From: Spinacia oleracea
Taxonomy: Eukaryota > Streptophyta > Magnoliopsida > Caryophyllales > Amaranthaceae
Direction of reading: 5' to 3'
DNA length: 64,000 nt
Assembly (NCBI RefSeq): GCF_020520425.1
Contig: NC_079487.1
Span: 11,765,501 to 11,829,500, forward strand
A program made the translations under genes and the position numbers. The notes under the pieces are model-generated. The model worked only from the letters and a program-made list of their open reading frames with translations, was not told the DNA's origin and made no database searches. Of the stretch, positions 11,428 through 23,047 are shown one piece after another (within the stretch, counting starts at the first letter, position 1; each line of letters starts with the position of its first letter).

Positions 11428-12974
11428 CCTACGACATTATGCATAAAAGAGACATTCAAAACAGATTGAGAGCAACATATGGACATTTGTTACTATTGTT
11501 GCATTAGCACAAAGAAATAATCAGCATTTATCCAACCCGCCTAGATAATAGCAGCATAGAAAGCCATATAATCAAATATTGATTCGGTTTATTAACATGA
11601 AAACCTACTATTAACATTTAGTTAACCATGCGAGCAGGTGATACCCTACAATAAATTCTACTACACCAAACAATAAAAGTATCAATTACTTTGTTTTATA
11701 CTGACCACTGTCACAGGAACAGAACTAAACTGTTACCATCATGACCTAAAAACAAGACAAGGCTCCAAACTAGTTACATAAAGCCTAAGGTGTGGTCACC
11801 AAATAAAGATATTTTTTATGAACTCGCATGATAACACACTTCTGTCACACACTTTGATCTTGTACGGGTTACAGAGGAAATGCATGATACTCCATAAAAA
11901 CATAAAACAACACTCCTAGCATATCATTAAGTGCTTGCAAGATAGCCTTACCGCCCTCAAAAGTTGCTGCAGCAAACTCAAGCTCAACAATCAGCTCAAG
12001 CAACAGCTTGCGCAGACTTGCAAGCTTCTGCAGTCAGCTACAATCAAGTCCAGAAGCATCCAGAGTAATCTAGCCAAATCAAAGGTAGATAAGAAGCTTG
12101 ACAATCATGGTTTTGGAATTGTGGATTCAGTTAGAAGGTTATTAGAGAAGCATAGGAATCACTTAAGTATTGTAAATGCAAAGGAATTCCCAATTTAAGC
12201 ACACTAAGTAGATAAATGCAACTTGTTTGAATCAGTAGCTAATTAATTATTATGACTGAGATTCTCACAAAAATCAAATTCAAATTATAGATTCTCAGGG
12301 AAAATCAAACATAATTTCATTGTCATAAACATGAAATAAACCGTATTATAGATTCTCAGAAAAATCAAACATAATTTCATTATCATAAACAGGAAATAAA
12401 CCGCATCATACTCAACAAATCAAATTGAAGCAACAAATCAAATTAAAGCAACTAAAAAGGATAATAAAAGAGTGAAATTATATACCTGATAATACGAATC
12501 TGCAAGCAACAATATTCGAATCTTCAATTTGGAGGAAACCTAACTTGCATCCTTCAATATTTACTCAAATATTCTCTAACTTGCAGCTGTATTGGCTTAA
12601 TTAAACTTGAAAAGGCTCGATTAAGATTGAATAAACTCGATTTTCATGGAGGAATTTTAAGAATCTCTTGCGGTGAAGATGGAGTCGAGTCGCCGAGTGA
12701 GAGAGGAAGTTTGTCGCCTTTGTTTGTTTGTTTGAAGCTTTGAGAACTTTGTCGGCTTCCCCTCTTGTTTGATGGAGCAAAATGAAGGAGGAGGGCAAAT
12801 AAGAGAGCCTGGGTTTAATTTTCGTGGGTGGGTTATGACGGTTTAACTTTCCCGTCGTAAAAACTACGCCATCAACGACGGGTTTTGGGCCTGTCATAAA
12901 TGGGTTGTCGTTGATGGCCCAGCTTTTTGTAGTGCTTTTACTCTGGTGTACAATAATTATTGTACAACCCTTAT

Positions 12975-13352
12975 AAATAAGAATTTGTGTTTTTATATTC
13001 ATGCACTAGTCATTGTGGCATTATTGTATTAGGTTTTTGGCGGGTCGTGACACACCACACCCAAACACCTGGATCCGCCGCTGATTATGGGAGACAATAT
13101 TTGGAGAGGTAATATACGACCCAGCTGGAAATTAAACAAAAAAGAGGTCCGTTTTTAGACAAAAGGGTCAGGTTGGGCGTAGTCCAAAGTCGCCCATCAC
13201 TTTTGGACTTGAAAAGGATTTAGATCATTATATTATATTATTGTCCTAAAAACTTACGAGTATATCACTAGCCAGAAAAAAAAAATTAAAATTTTGAACT
13301 TTCAAATTTATTATGGACTGGCTGTCCGGGTTTAACAAATTTAATTAATATG
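12975..13352. other. Intergenic, nothing recognised
   Basis: AT-rich sequence between the split MITE and the CACTA MITE, with no supported gene, repeat or RNA. Confidence 0.5.
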
Positions 13353-13609
13353 CACTACAAGAATTTGTATCTTTAACGACAACCTAATTATGACGGGTTA
13401 AAAAATCCGTCGTAAAAGCCTTTTACGACGGGGCTAACAACCAAACAATGACGGGAATAACCGTCGCAAATGTCTTTTACGACGGGATTTTCTATTAATG
13501 ACGGCCCCCTTTTATGACGGGTTCGCGACAGGAAATCCCGTCGTTAATCAACGTTATTGGCCTTTCGCGACGGGATTTCCCGTCGTTAATTGTACAATTT
13601 ATTGTAGTG
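13353..13609. mobile_element. CACTA-type MITE (copy 1)
   Basis: The ends are CACTACAAGAATTTGTATC and the inverse of CACTACAATAAATTGTAC. A 3-bp duplication, ATG, flanks both sides (13350-13352 and 13610-13612). The 257-bp body consists of GACGGG/CCCGTC hairpin motifs like those at the ends of CACTA-2, so that family could have mobilised it. The same MITE occurs inverted at 30451-30729. Confidence 0.88.
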
Positions 13610-13999
13610 ATGGAGTCAAGGTTGATCACCACATATAAACGCGCATCTATTTTGGAGTAGTAATTAAGTTTCATTATTTTCAACCGAAATATTTAATATT
13701 GTCACTAGCAATTGTCACTTGTCATATACGAAGTATAATTGACCCTTATAACAAATTCTTAAAGAAGTACTACGTACTACGTAACTACGATCTTTATCCC
13801 CAGATCGAAATTGCTGGCTAGCTTATGATATGTGGTCATGTGACTCGGTGTAGACTGCTGGTAAAATACTGTTGATATCAAAGAATAATAATATACATAG
13901 ATAAGCTATTAATTTATTGTATAATTCATAAACAATAAATTTGTAACGCTACTAAGACCCCTATCTTAAAAGTAAATTTCGTTATCCTAACAGTGCAAG
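13610..13999. other. Intergenic, nothing recognised
   Basis: AT-rich spacer between the MITE and the CACTA-3 terminus; no supported feature. Confidence 0.5.
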
Positions 14000-14280
14000 C
14001 ACTAGTGGAAAAAACCCCTGTTGTAGTCCCCTTGTTGAGGGGGGCATACATAAGCGCGCCTCAATAGCTACTTAGTCAACGCGGGTCAAATATTTTACTA
14101 ACAGGTTGAGGCGGGCTTTTGTGGTGTTCGCTTCTACACAAGCTGTTGAAGGGGGCTTTTCTAGCCCGCCTCAATAGAAAGAAGCTGTTGAAGGGGGCTT
14201 TTAATTGCCCGCCTCAATAGGATCTTTCTGTTGAAGGGGGCCTTTATTTGCCCGCCTCAATAGGCACACATTAAATTTAA
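14000..14280. repeat. CACTA-3 terminus and subterminal repeats
   Basis: After the terminus, three roughly 60-bp units each carry CTGTTGAAGGGGGC and its partner GCCCGCCTCAATAG, with a related unit before them. Such alternating motifs are the usual binding sites for the TNP1-type protein. Confidence 0.75.
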
Positions 14281-14711
14281 ATCAATTAAAACCACCGCCA
14301 AACAGATAAGCTAGATCTCGTCGTACTTCACATCTCTTCCAACGCATACCTATCCTCACCGCGCGACTCCACCACCACCATAACCACCACCACCACCTTC
14401 CTCACCGCGCGGCTCCACCACCACCATCTAAAGGAGAGTTTCCCCACCGTCGTCTTTCCTACCTTCGCGCGACTCCATCTGTTTCACACAATCGATTTGT
14501 GAAGCTAGGTTAGTTTTTATTTGCAATTACTTGGGTAATAATCCTCTTTTTTCTCGTGCATTTTCCACTTCATTTCATTTTTGTTTGATTTCCCTTGTTC
14601 ATCGACCTAATTGCCCCTGTTTTTTGTTTGAATTCCTGCTTGTGTCTGTTTTGGATTACATGGCTTTTGGTGAAATGCCATTTGATTTAATGTCTGGCTT
14701 TTGGCATTGGA

Positions 14712-14848
14712 CAGACTACTAAAGAGACTTAATTACCCAGGAGCGACTGAATTTGGGGTGGATTTGTCTCAGGCCAACATCTCAATTCAACTTGATGTTG
14801 GGAAGGGAGGAAATAGTGGCTCAAATGCTATAGCACCCGTTGTAGAGG
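14712..14848 (+). other. Exon-like segment upstream of TNP2 in CACTA-3
   Basis: A segment preceded by TTGGACAG and followed by GAGGTAGGT is open and encodes residues such as RLNYPGATEFGVDLSQANIS. It looks like an internal exon but I do not recognise it. It may be an untranslated leader exon of TNP2 or captured host sequence. Confidence 0.3.
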
Positions 14849-17800
14849 TAGGTTATGAGGTTCCTTTCTTTTGTTTATCACTATTCTCTGAAACTTAGAG
14901 CTGACTGACTGTCTGCCAGATTGCCTTGATATTATGCTAAAATGACATCTACGAGGTTACTTGTATATGACTTGGTGGTAATAAACCTGGCCTTCACTGG
15001 ATTATTTACTTCAAGATTTCTTTTTAGGTTGATTCATTCAAAATTGATTTGGGGTTATAATGTATTTGAGTTCAATTTAGTACTTCCATTGATAGATTGA
15101 AGTACGGGAAATTTTTGGTTTTTTTAGGGTTTAGAATTTCTTTGGAGGATTATGATCGATGCGGAAATTTGTGTTTTTTTTTCCAATTGGGATTCTATTT
15201 TAGATGAAGGGGTAATGAATTATGTTAACCTGGTGCGAAATTTTGAGTTTAACAGTGAGCTGGGTTTATTAAGAAATTAAGCTAAACATGCTGGAAAGAA
15301 ATGTCCTTTAATTGATTAATTTGATGAATCAATTGAGGGATACTTTTTGGGATTTTAATTTAGGTAATAAACCGAATTAACCCGAACAGAACCCAATCCA
15401 AGTGAATACGTTGCCTTTTTTCTGCTACCCTGTTAGTGTTTCAAAGTGTAGTCTCCCAATTCCGCTAACCTAATGTGCAAATGGGTTTATTTACACTGAA
15501 TGCGGGTTTCGTAACTAATTTAAAACCTAAACATGAGCATCGCTGGGATCTATTGATTGAGTACTGGAGGATGGTTTTTACTGATATTTTATCTTTGGAT
15601 AAGATTGCATCATTAGAGAACAAAGATCTTATGCCAAGCTAGTTTATACTTAAATCGATTTTAGTTTATTCCTGTGAAATCTTATGTGAAGCTAATAAAT
15701 GTTAATGTTGACACATATTCCTGTTTTGTTTGGTTTTAAAATTGAGATGAGGTCTTACCATTTTTCTGATGTATAGTTCTTGTGTCAAAATTAAGAATCT
15801 GTGGCTTGATTTATCTAATTCTGTGTAAAACCTTGTGTTATTAGAAATGAGTCGTCGTTGGATGTACGGTGACCATACTACGGTGGAATACTTGAGTGGG
15901 GTTGAGGAGTTCCTTAGATGTGCTTTAGCACACCAACGGAATACGAAAGCCGCAAAGATCTATTGTCCTTGCCGTGATTGTAACAATGTAAGGCGGTTAG
16001 CTGATATTGATGAAATTGAGGATCATTTATTTCGTCGTGGGTTTAAGCAAGATTACCATGTCTGGTTTTGGCATGGTGAGAAAATACTTGATCGTCCAAG
16101 TTCTAGTGTGAATGAATTTGATGTTCTGGCAGAGAGTGATGAGAGTGATGAGAGTGATTCTGATATTTCTGAGAATAATGAGATGGATGATGATGAGCAA
16201 GAAGATAATGAAATAAATGAAATGATGGATGCGGTGAAAGATCACTTGAATGAACGACCTCACATACTCGAGCAGGTATTAAAGGCTGCTGAGACGCCTT
16301 TGTACCCTGGGTGTACAAAATTCAAATTGTTAGAATGTGTGGCATCACTTTCCAACTTGAAAGCGGAGAGTGGTTGGACCGAAGAAAGTTTCACGAAATT
16401 ATTGAAACGACTAGGTCTTTGGTTTCCCGATGGCAATGACATTCCCACCTCTGCCTATTATGCCAACAAATTGACGAACCCCTTAGGCTTAGAGGCCGTC
16501 AAGATAGATGCTTGCCCAAATGATTGTATTCTTTACAGAAAAGAGTATGAAAATTTGGATAAGTGTCCAACGTGTTCTATGTCGCGTTACAAGCGTAAAG
16601 GGGCCAATTCAGCTAAGAGGGGACCGCCCGCCAAGGTATTGTGGTATCTTCCGATCATACCTAGGTTTGAGCGCTTGTTCTCCGTAAAGAAGAATGCTAA
16701 GTATCTGAGGTGGCATGCGGAAGGGAGGAAGAAAGATGAATTCCTTAGACATCCGGCTGATTCTCCTCAATGGAGAACTATTGATAAGAAGTATCCTGAA
16801 TTTGGCAAGGAGGTTAGAAATCTGAGACTTGCTCTATGTACAGATGGGATGAATCCATACGGCTCTCTGAGTAGTCAGCATAGCACTTGGCCGGTTCTTC
16901 TTGCAATTTACAATCTTCCTCCATGGTTGTGTATGAAACGCAAGTATATCATGTTGTCACTCCTCATCTCAGGGCCTAAGCAGCCAGGACATGATATAGA
17001 TGTGTATCTCGCTCCACTCATAGATGATTTGAAATTGTTGTGGAATGAAGGTGTTCCAATGTTCGATGCTCACACCAACTCAAACTTTACATTGCGGGCA
17101 ATGGTTTTCTGTACCATAAATGATTTTCCGGCCTATGGAAACTTGTCTGGGTACAAAACCAAAGGAGAACAAGCATGCCCTATATGTGAAGAGGACATGA
17201 AGCCCACACGGTTGGATCATTTCAAGAAAAATATCTACCCAGATTTCAGGAAGCACCTTAGTCGATATCATCCTTATCGTAAGAAGAAGAAGGAATTCAA
17301 TGGGTTCACCGAGGAAGGAGTAGCTCGTACACCTTTGACAGGATCACAAGTTTATGAACGTATCAAAAATGTTGAAACCAAATACGGTAAGTGCTTCAAG
17401 TCCAAGTCTAAAAAGGGTGTTTTATGGAAGAAAGTGTCTCCATTATGGGATCTTCCCTACTGGAAAGATTTGTCGGTTAGGCATTGTCTCGATGTAATGC
17501 ACATTGAGAAAAATGTGTGCGATGCTATCATCGGGACTTTGCTAAACATACCAGGAAAGACCAAGGACAATGAGAATGTGCGGAAAGATATGAAAAAGAA
17601 GAATATTCGACCAGATTTGTGGCCTGTTAAAAAAAAGGATGGTACAAAGACCTTTCTGCCTCCAGCGTGTTACACAATGTCGAGAAAGGAGAAGAAGAAG
17701 TTTTGTGAGTGCTTACATGGCATTAAGGTTCCCTCGGGATATTCATCGAATGTTAAGCGCCTAGTGTCTCTCTCAGACCTTAGGTTGATTGGTATGAAGT

Positions 17801-18935
17801 CTCATGATTGTCATGCACTGATTAATGTATTTTTGCCAATTGCACTTCGTGGGATATTGCCGAAACACGTGAGACATGTTATAACAAAACTTTGTTTGTT
17901 TTTCAATTCCATATGTGCTAAGGTGATTGATCCGGAGACTTTGGATGCTTTGCACAATGATGTTGTTGAAACTCTATGTCGATTTGAAATGTATTTTCCG
18001 CCTTCTTTCTTTGATATAATGGTGCATTTGATTGTCCATTTAGTTCGCGAAGTCAAGTTATGTGGTCCGGTGTTCTTAAGATGGATGTATCCTTTTGAGA
18101 GATTTTTTAAGACTTTAAAGGACAAAGCAAGGAATCCGGCTAATCCAGAGGGTAGTATCATTCGGGGAGTCCTTAAAGAAGAGATTTCTGGATATCTAGC
18201 TGAGTTTTTGTCAAGCCTTGAACCAATAGGACTTCCAAAATCTCGACATGTTGGTAGGCTCGCAGGGGAGGGAGTAATTGGTAAAAATGTGATATCTCCT
18301 CCATCGGAGAGGAAGAAGAAGGCACATATTTGTGTGTTGCAGCATCTTACAGAGGTTCATCCTTATTTAGAAAAGCATCTGCTTGAATTGCAACATTGTA
18401 ATCCTAAGTTGAAGGAAAGAGCGTTGATGCGGGAACATAATCGCACATTTATTGAATGGTTTAAGAAGGAAGTTGGAAAGAAACAAGACCATGATGTTTC
18501 TGATACGATCAAGTGGTTATCTCGAGGTCCTCGACTATGTGTTCGATCTTTTGAAGGATATGATATCAATGGGTTCACATTCTACACTAGAAGGCAAGAT
18601 GAAAAGAGTGTAGTGCAAAATAGTGGAGTAAAGGTTGTTGCATCATCTAGGGTCTATGCAAGCGCTAAGGATAAAAGGCCGGTTGATTCAACACAATCAT
18701 ATTATGGTGTTATCGAAGAAATATGGGAGCTTGATTATACCTATTTTGTGATCCCTGTTTTTCGGTGTCAGTGGGCTAACAACCAAAATGGTGTGAAGCA
18801 AGATGAAATTTTCCCGGGTTTAACCTTGGTGAACTTTGATCGACTAAGTGACAGTGACGAGCCATTCATTCTAGCATCACTAGCTAAGCAAGTTTTTTAT
18901 GTGGTTGACAATATTGATCCTAGATGGCGTGTTGT

Positions 18936-20141
18936 TGAAGGAAATAATGCCCTTGGTCCAAGTATGCATTCTATGTTAAGTCTAATAAATGCGGTTCAGT
19001 ATTAATTAACAAGTTAATAATTCAGTGAGATCAAGTGAGCTGAATGCCTAGCTAGAGGCCGCTTCAGTTCAAGTGGAATTAATGATATTAATCCACAGCT
19101 TACTCTTGACTGAACCCGTAGGGTCACACAAATAGTACGTAAACGGATCAAGTATTTAATGGCATTAAATACTCCATCTATGAATATTCGGAACTGACGG
19201 ATCTTGGTTTCAGTGGGAGCTAAGATCGTCACAGGCAAGAAATGAATACTCCGGAAACGATGATATTGCCGGAAACGGAAATATGGATCGTATCGGAAAT
19301 ATGAATATTATCCAAGTCGTAGATGTTGCCGGAAACGGAAACATGGTACGTATCGGAAAATATTATTGGAAATGGAAATTTAATCGGAAGCGTATCGTAC
19401 GAATTAGCATCGGACGAGGCTTGCCGGACGAAGGCCCAGCACGAAGCCGGGGCCATCGCCCAGCAAGCATGCGCGCCACAAAGCCCAGCCAAGGCAGCGG
19501 CCAGGCCTACCGCAAGGCAGGCCCAGCGCGCGCCAAGAGGCCACGGCTGCGTGGGCCGTGCCGCGCGGGCTGCTGCTCGCACGCGCATGGGCAGCCCTTG
19601 TGGCTGCCGTGTGTGTGTGAGTTTGTGCTCATGCGTGATTCCTGAATCTACAAGAGTCAGTGTATGATTAAGTTTCTATTCCTAATTGGATAAATTAATT
19701 AAATAGAATTCATGTAGGATTCTAATTCCAATTAATTCGCATCCTACTAGGATTACGATTCCTTTTCCATAACTCTATAAATAAAGGCCTAGGGGTCATA
19801 ATTTATACACAAGTTTCAAAGTATTCAAAAGTGAGTTTTTTGAGAGAAAATCAAACACACATCTTGCTCAAAAGTGCCGAAATTTTCTAGTACCTTAAGG
19901 GCGATTCTAGTTGGTCAATCTTAAGGCGGATCCGGACGTGCTGTGGACTATCTACGGAGGGACGACACTTGGAGTCCTAAAAGACTTGTTCTTGTTCGGT
20001 TCGGGCGCAGCTAGGGAGGGCACGCAACAAAGAGTATGCATCTAAATTATGATATATGATTATGTGTAAATAATATGTTGTCCTGGGTTAATGGTTGTTT
20101 CCGCATGATCTATGTAATGTCATATGTATCATAACCTAACA
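18936..20141 (+). repeat. 5' LTR of copia copy 1
   Basis: It differs from the 3' LTR only at 20011 (C, versus G at 28976) and 20052 (A, versus C at 29017), as far as I can see. The U3 part contains repeated CGGAAA/CGGAAATAT motifs at about 19250-19385 and a GC-rich stretch at 19410-19610. Confidence 0.97.
19776..19783 (+). promoter_or_regulatory. TATA box of the copia LTR promoter
   Basis: TATAAATA lies in the context CTCTATAAATAAAGGC, about 840 bp into the LTR. The same box occurs at 28741-28748 in the 3' LTR, at 41826 in the truncated LTR and inverted at 62181-62188 in copy 2. Confidence 0.75.
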
Positions 20142-20142
20142 G

Positions 20143-20156
20143 TGGTATCACGAGCC
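20143..20156 (+). promoter_or_regulatory. Primer-binding site, initiator tRNA-Met type
   Basis: TGGTATCACGAGCC starts two bases after the LTR. It matches the common plant site complementary to the 3' end of initiator tRNA-Met, with one extra C. The same variant is present inverted in copy 2 at 61811-61824. Confidence 0.85.
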
Positions 20157-21209
20157 CCTTATTATTTTCATAATCTAAATTGCATGAACATGGTTAAATA
20201 TTACAAATTTGCAAGAATTAAAAGGGGTGATTAATTTTCGTAATTGTTAATTAATTGCAAATTGCGTTTATTTAATTATATGTACGCAGTTTTTCGGCAG
20301 TTTCTTCATTACTCATCCGAATTGAGTGATTTTTGTGTCAATTCCGCATGTAAAAGGCATTCTAAAATTTTGACAAAAATAGTATTTTTCTGCCGAACCC
20401 AGAATTCTCAAATTCGAAGCCTAACTATGACTTTTCGAAGGTTTTAGTTTTTCGAATGCAAAATTTCGTAAATTTAAGATGTTAAATTAAATATTTGCTA
20501 TTCCTGTTGATAAATCTTGAATTTTTGATTGACCTACTGCATATGTTTAACAAGTTTGAATGCCTAGTCTTGTTAATTATGCAATCTAATTTGTAATTAT
20601 GATTAATTTGTTGAAAATTAGAATAATTTAGAATTAATTTGATTTTCATAATTAATTGTAATTTAATTAGAAACCTATGATTAAAAACCACCATAAAAAT
20701 TGTAAATTTACGATAAATTTTAAATTTTTATGACCTAGACTTGAATCCATATCAATCGGAAATCAATTGGATAATAAATTTTCGATTTTTTCGCCCTAAA
20801 ATTATGAAATTAATAATATTTATTAATTTGTCATTAATTTTAAATATAAATTTTAAAATTTTATGCGATTCGTTCAAATAACTTGCACGCACGAAGCAAT
20901 GGACGCTTCGTGTTACCCTTAAGGGGTGTTGTATAATGCGGGCATGCGACGACGGGCAAGGGAGCTCGTCGCCCGTGCGGCACGAATGCAATGAGCAAGG
21001 GCGTAGTGCACGAGCACAAGACAGCAGCCCTGCCTTGTGTCGTGTGCCACGAGCAATGAACGAATGGGCATGGGCGAAGGGCGAGCCAAGGCAGTCGCGT
21101 GTGGGCAGCAAGCGAGCTGCGCCACAACGCGCGCTGCCTCGCACAAGTGCGCGCAGCCTCGCGCGCAGCGAGCGCAAGCTCGCGTGCCACGAGCGCTGCG
21201 CCCAGCACT

Positions 21210-21420
21210 GCTCGCGCGCGCAGCGCGCGATGTCGCTCGCCCAGCGAGCGATGTCGCGCACCAGCGAGCGATGGCTCGCGCGCGCAGCGCGCGATGTCGC
21301 TCTCCCAGCGAGCGATGTCGCGCACCAGCGAGCGATGGCTCGCGCGCGCAGCGCGCGATGTCGCTCGCCCAGCGAGCGATGTCGCGCCCCAGCGAGCGAT
21401 GGCTCGCCCGCACAGCGAGC
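21210..21420. repeat. 64-bp GC-rich tandem repeat in the copia leader
   Basis: The word GCGCGATGTCGCT recurs at 21225, 21289 and 21353, giving a 64-bp period. The units are made of AGCGAGCGATG/CATCGCTCGCT words. All frames are open here, giving Arg/Ala-rich translations that should not be taken as proteins. In copy 2 the matching region (about 60660-60760) has a 23-bp period instead. Confidence 0.8.
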
Positions 21421-23047
21421 GAGCCAGCGCGCCCAGCGAGCGATCTCGCGCGCGCACTGCGAGCGATAGCTCGCGTGCGATGGGGCGCTGTGCGGAGGCT
21501 TGCGATAGGACAGCAGCAGCTATGCGACGAGCGCATGGGCTGCGCGCACATGGCCAGCAATGGCTGTGTGCGTACGGCCCATGAGCGTGCAACGCGTAGG
21601 GTGTTTGCGTTACGATTAGATCGTTTTGAATGTTTAATTTGAAAATTTCAGTTCACGTAATTTTAATTAATTTTAAAATTAATAATTTGAATTAATTTCT
21701 TGGATTTTAATTTTGAATATTATAATTATAATAAATGAAATTTATTCTAATTATTTTACTAAAATTAAAATCATGAATTAATTTAAATGCGACTGAAATT
21801 AAATTAAATTTTTGGATTCAATTATAAATTTATATGAGCTTTAAATTTTAATTAAATTTGTATGTTTCCGGTTAGACTAGAAATACAATTTTATGTTTAA
21901 AATTTGTAAAGCATATGAATTTATTGGTTTGAGTGGGAGCGCTTTTTAGTCATAAACTCTTGATTAGGTCTACAAATCCTTAAGGTTAAAACAACTCGAT
22001 TAGAATTAATAAGGACTGAATAATTGGTAGATTATTGGTGCCCTTGATTAATTGCTGCAAATGTTTACGTGATGCATAATGTGTTTTACTAACCAGCTAT
22101 GTGGGCCATTCATGATAATGAATGGGTGAATGGTATATATTGTATATGTACTGTTTTGCAGGTTATGAAGTGACTAGTATGGCCCAAATAGGATAGAAAA
22201 TATGGTCTGCGTACCATTAATTTGAATGTAATTGGTCTAAAGTACCAAAGTTATTTTTCAATTCAAATATGGTCTGCGAACCATCAAATAGTTGTAATTA
22301 GTTATAGCTTATCCTATTTGAAGAAAATGGTGCCTCCCACGGAGATTTTCAAGACGGACTTTGAAGTCAAAGCTTCAAGATGAAGTCGGGCCATACTAGA
22401 TCACAAATATCTTATGCATGTTTTAAGTTATTTATTGTTTTAAATATGTCTTAAAATGCATGAGATCAAAAGCTTGATTATGTTGCATGATTAAGGATTT
22501 TAGTTCACTTAAAATCTAACCAACATAGTAAGAGCCTTAAGTTCCAAACTTAAAAATTGAGTTAAAAGGTGCCATGCCAAAATATACACTTGCTTGGATA
22601 TCCTTTACATCAATCTAGTAATAGTTTTCGCTCAGCGAGGTGTTACTTATTGGTCCTAAAGGGGCAAGGTACACAAATAATTGTGAGTACATGTTAGTTT
22701 TGGTGAAACTCAACGATATAAGTAAGGAGTCCTTTTATGTCGTGGCAAATTCGATAGGTTTACCTAATAAGTTCTTAGACGTACCTATCAACCAAGAATA
22801 GTTTCTAGACTATTAGCAAAAGGCTTTTGCTTACCTAAGATGTTCTAGGATTAAGTCGACAAACTGTGCTTAGTTCTTCAATGATTTTAGGATCTTGGAA
22901 TCATTTTATTCACACCTGCCGGAACACATAACTTGAATAAAATGCTTAATAAACATTGAATTATGCATGTATGCTAGAATTTAAGTTTATTAAGAGAAAC
23001 TGTGAATGGTTATTTATTTGTTTATTCTTTTCAATTGTAGTTTTAAT

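Larger units (their letters stand above)
8236..12934 (-). mobile_element. CACTA-2, non-autonomous 4.7-kb CACTA element
   Basis: The left end is CACTACAAGAAAAGG at 8236 and the right end is TTTTTGTAGTG ending at 12934. Both are flanked by the 3-bp duplication CTT (8233-8235 and 12935-12937), as expected for CACTA. GACGGG/CCCGTC motifs cluster in both subterminal regions (8260-8360, 9055-9200, 12836-12900). The interior carries minus-strand exons of a TNP1-like protein but no TNP2, so it would depend on a transposase in trans. The parts at 9200-10168 and 11430-12830 show no supported gene. Confidence 0.85.
7980..12974. mobile_element. Palindromic-ended MITE split by CACTA-2
   Basis: The 30-bp end at 7980-8009 (ATAAGGTATACAATAAATTT...) and its inverse at 12945-12974 (...AATTATTGTACAACCCTTAT) flank CACTA-2. 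Without CACTA-2 the remaining sequence would be about 300 bp. I did not find an unambiguous target duplication for this outer unit, and its superfamily is unclear. Confidence 0.6.
20142..23047 (+). other. Untranslated leader of copia copy 1
   Basis: This 2.9-kb leader is AT-rich except for a GC-rich block at about 20890-21600. Copy 2 carries the inverse of the same leader (61825 down to about 59111), which supports its being an element part rather than a separate insertion. No conserved coding sequence is supported in it. Confidence 0.8.

Noticed and set aside
11935-12198. Gln/Lys-rich plus-strand open frame inside CACTA-2
   Set aside because: Built from short repeated CAAGCT/AGCAAC words, on the strand opposite to the element's exons, with no recognisable domain.
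12601-13002. A 133-codon minus-strand open frame
   Set aside because: It spans the CACTA-2 terminus, its target duplication and flanking DNA, and its composition is not protein-like.
19014-19667. Open frames within the copia LTRs
   Set aside because: They recur in every LTR copy as part of the repeat, cross U3 repeats and have no coding features.
20752-21642. Several long overlapping Arg/Ala/Ser-rich open frames on both strands in the copia leader
   Set aside because: They follow from GC-rich tandem repeats that leave all frames open. The frames overlap on both strands and are not preserved between copies.
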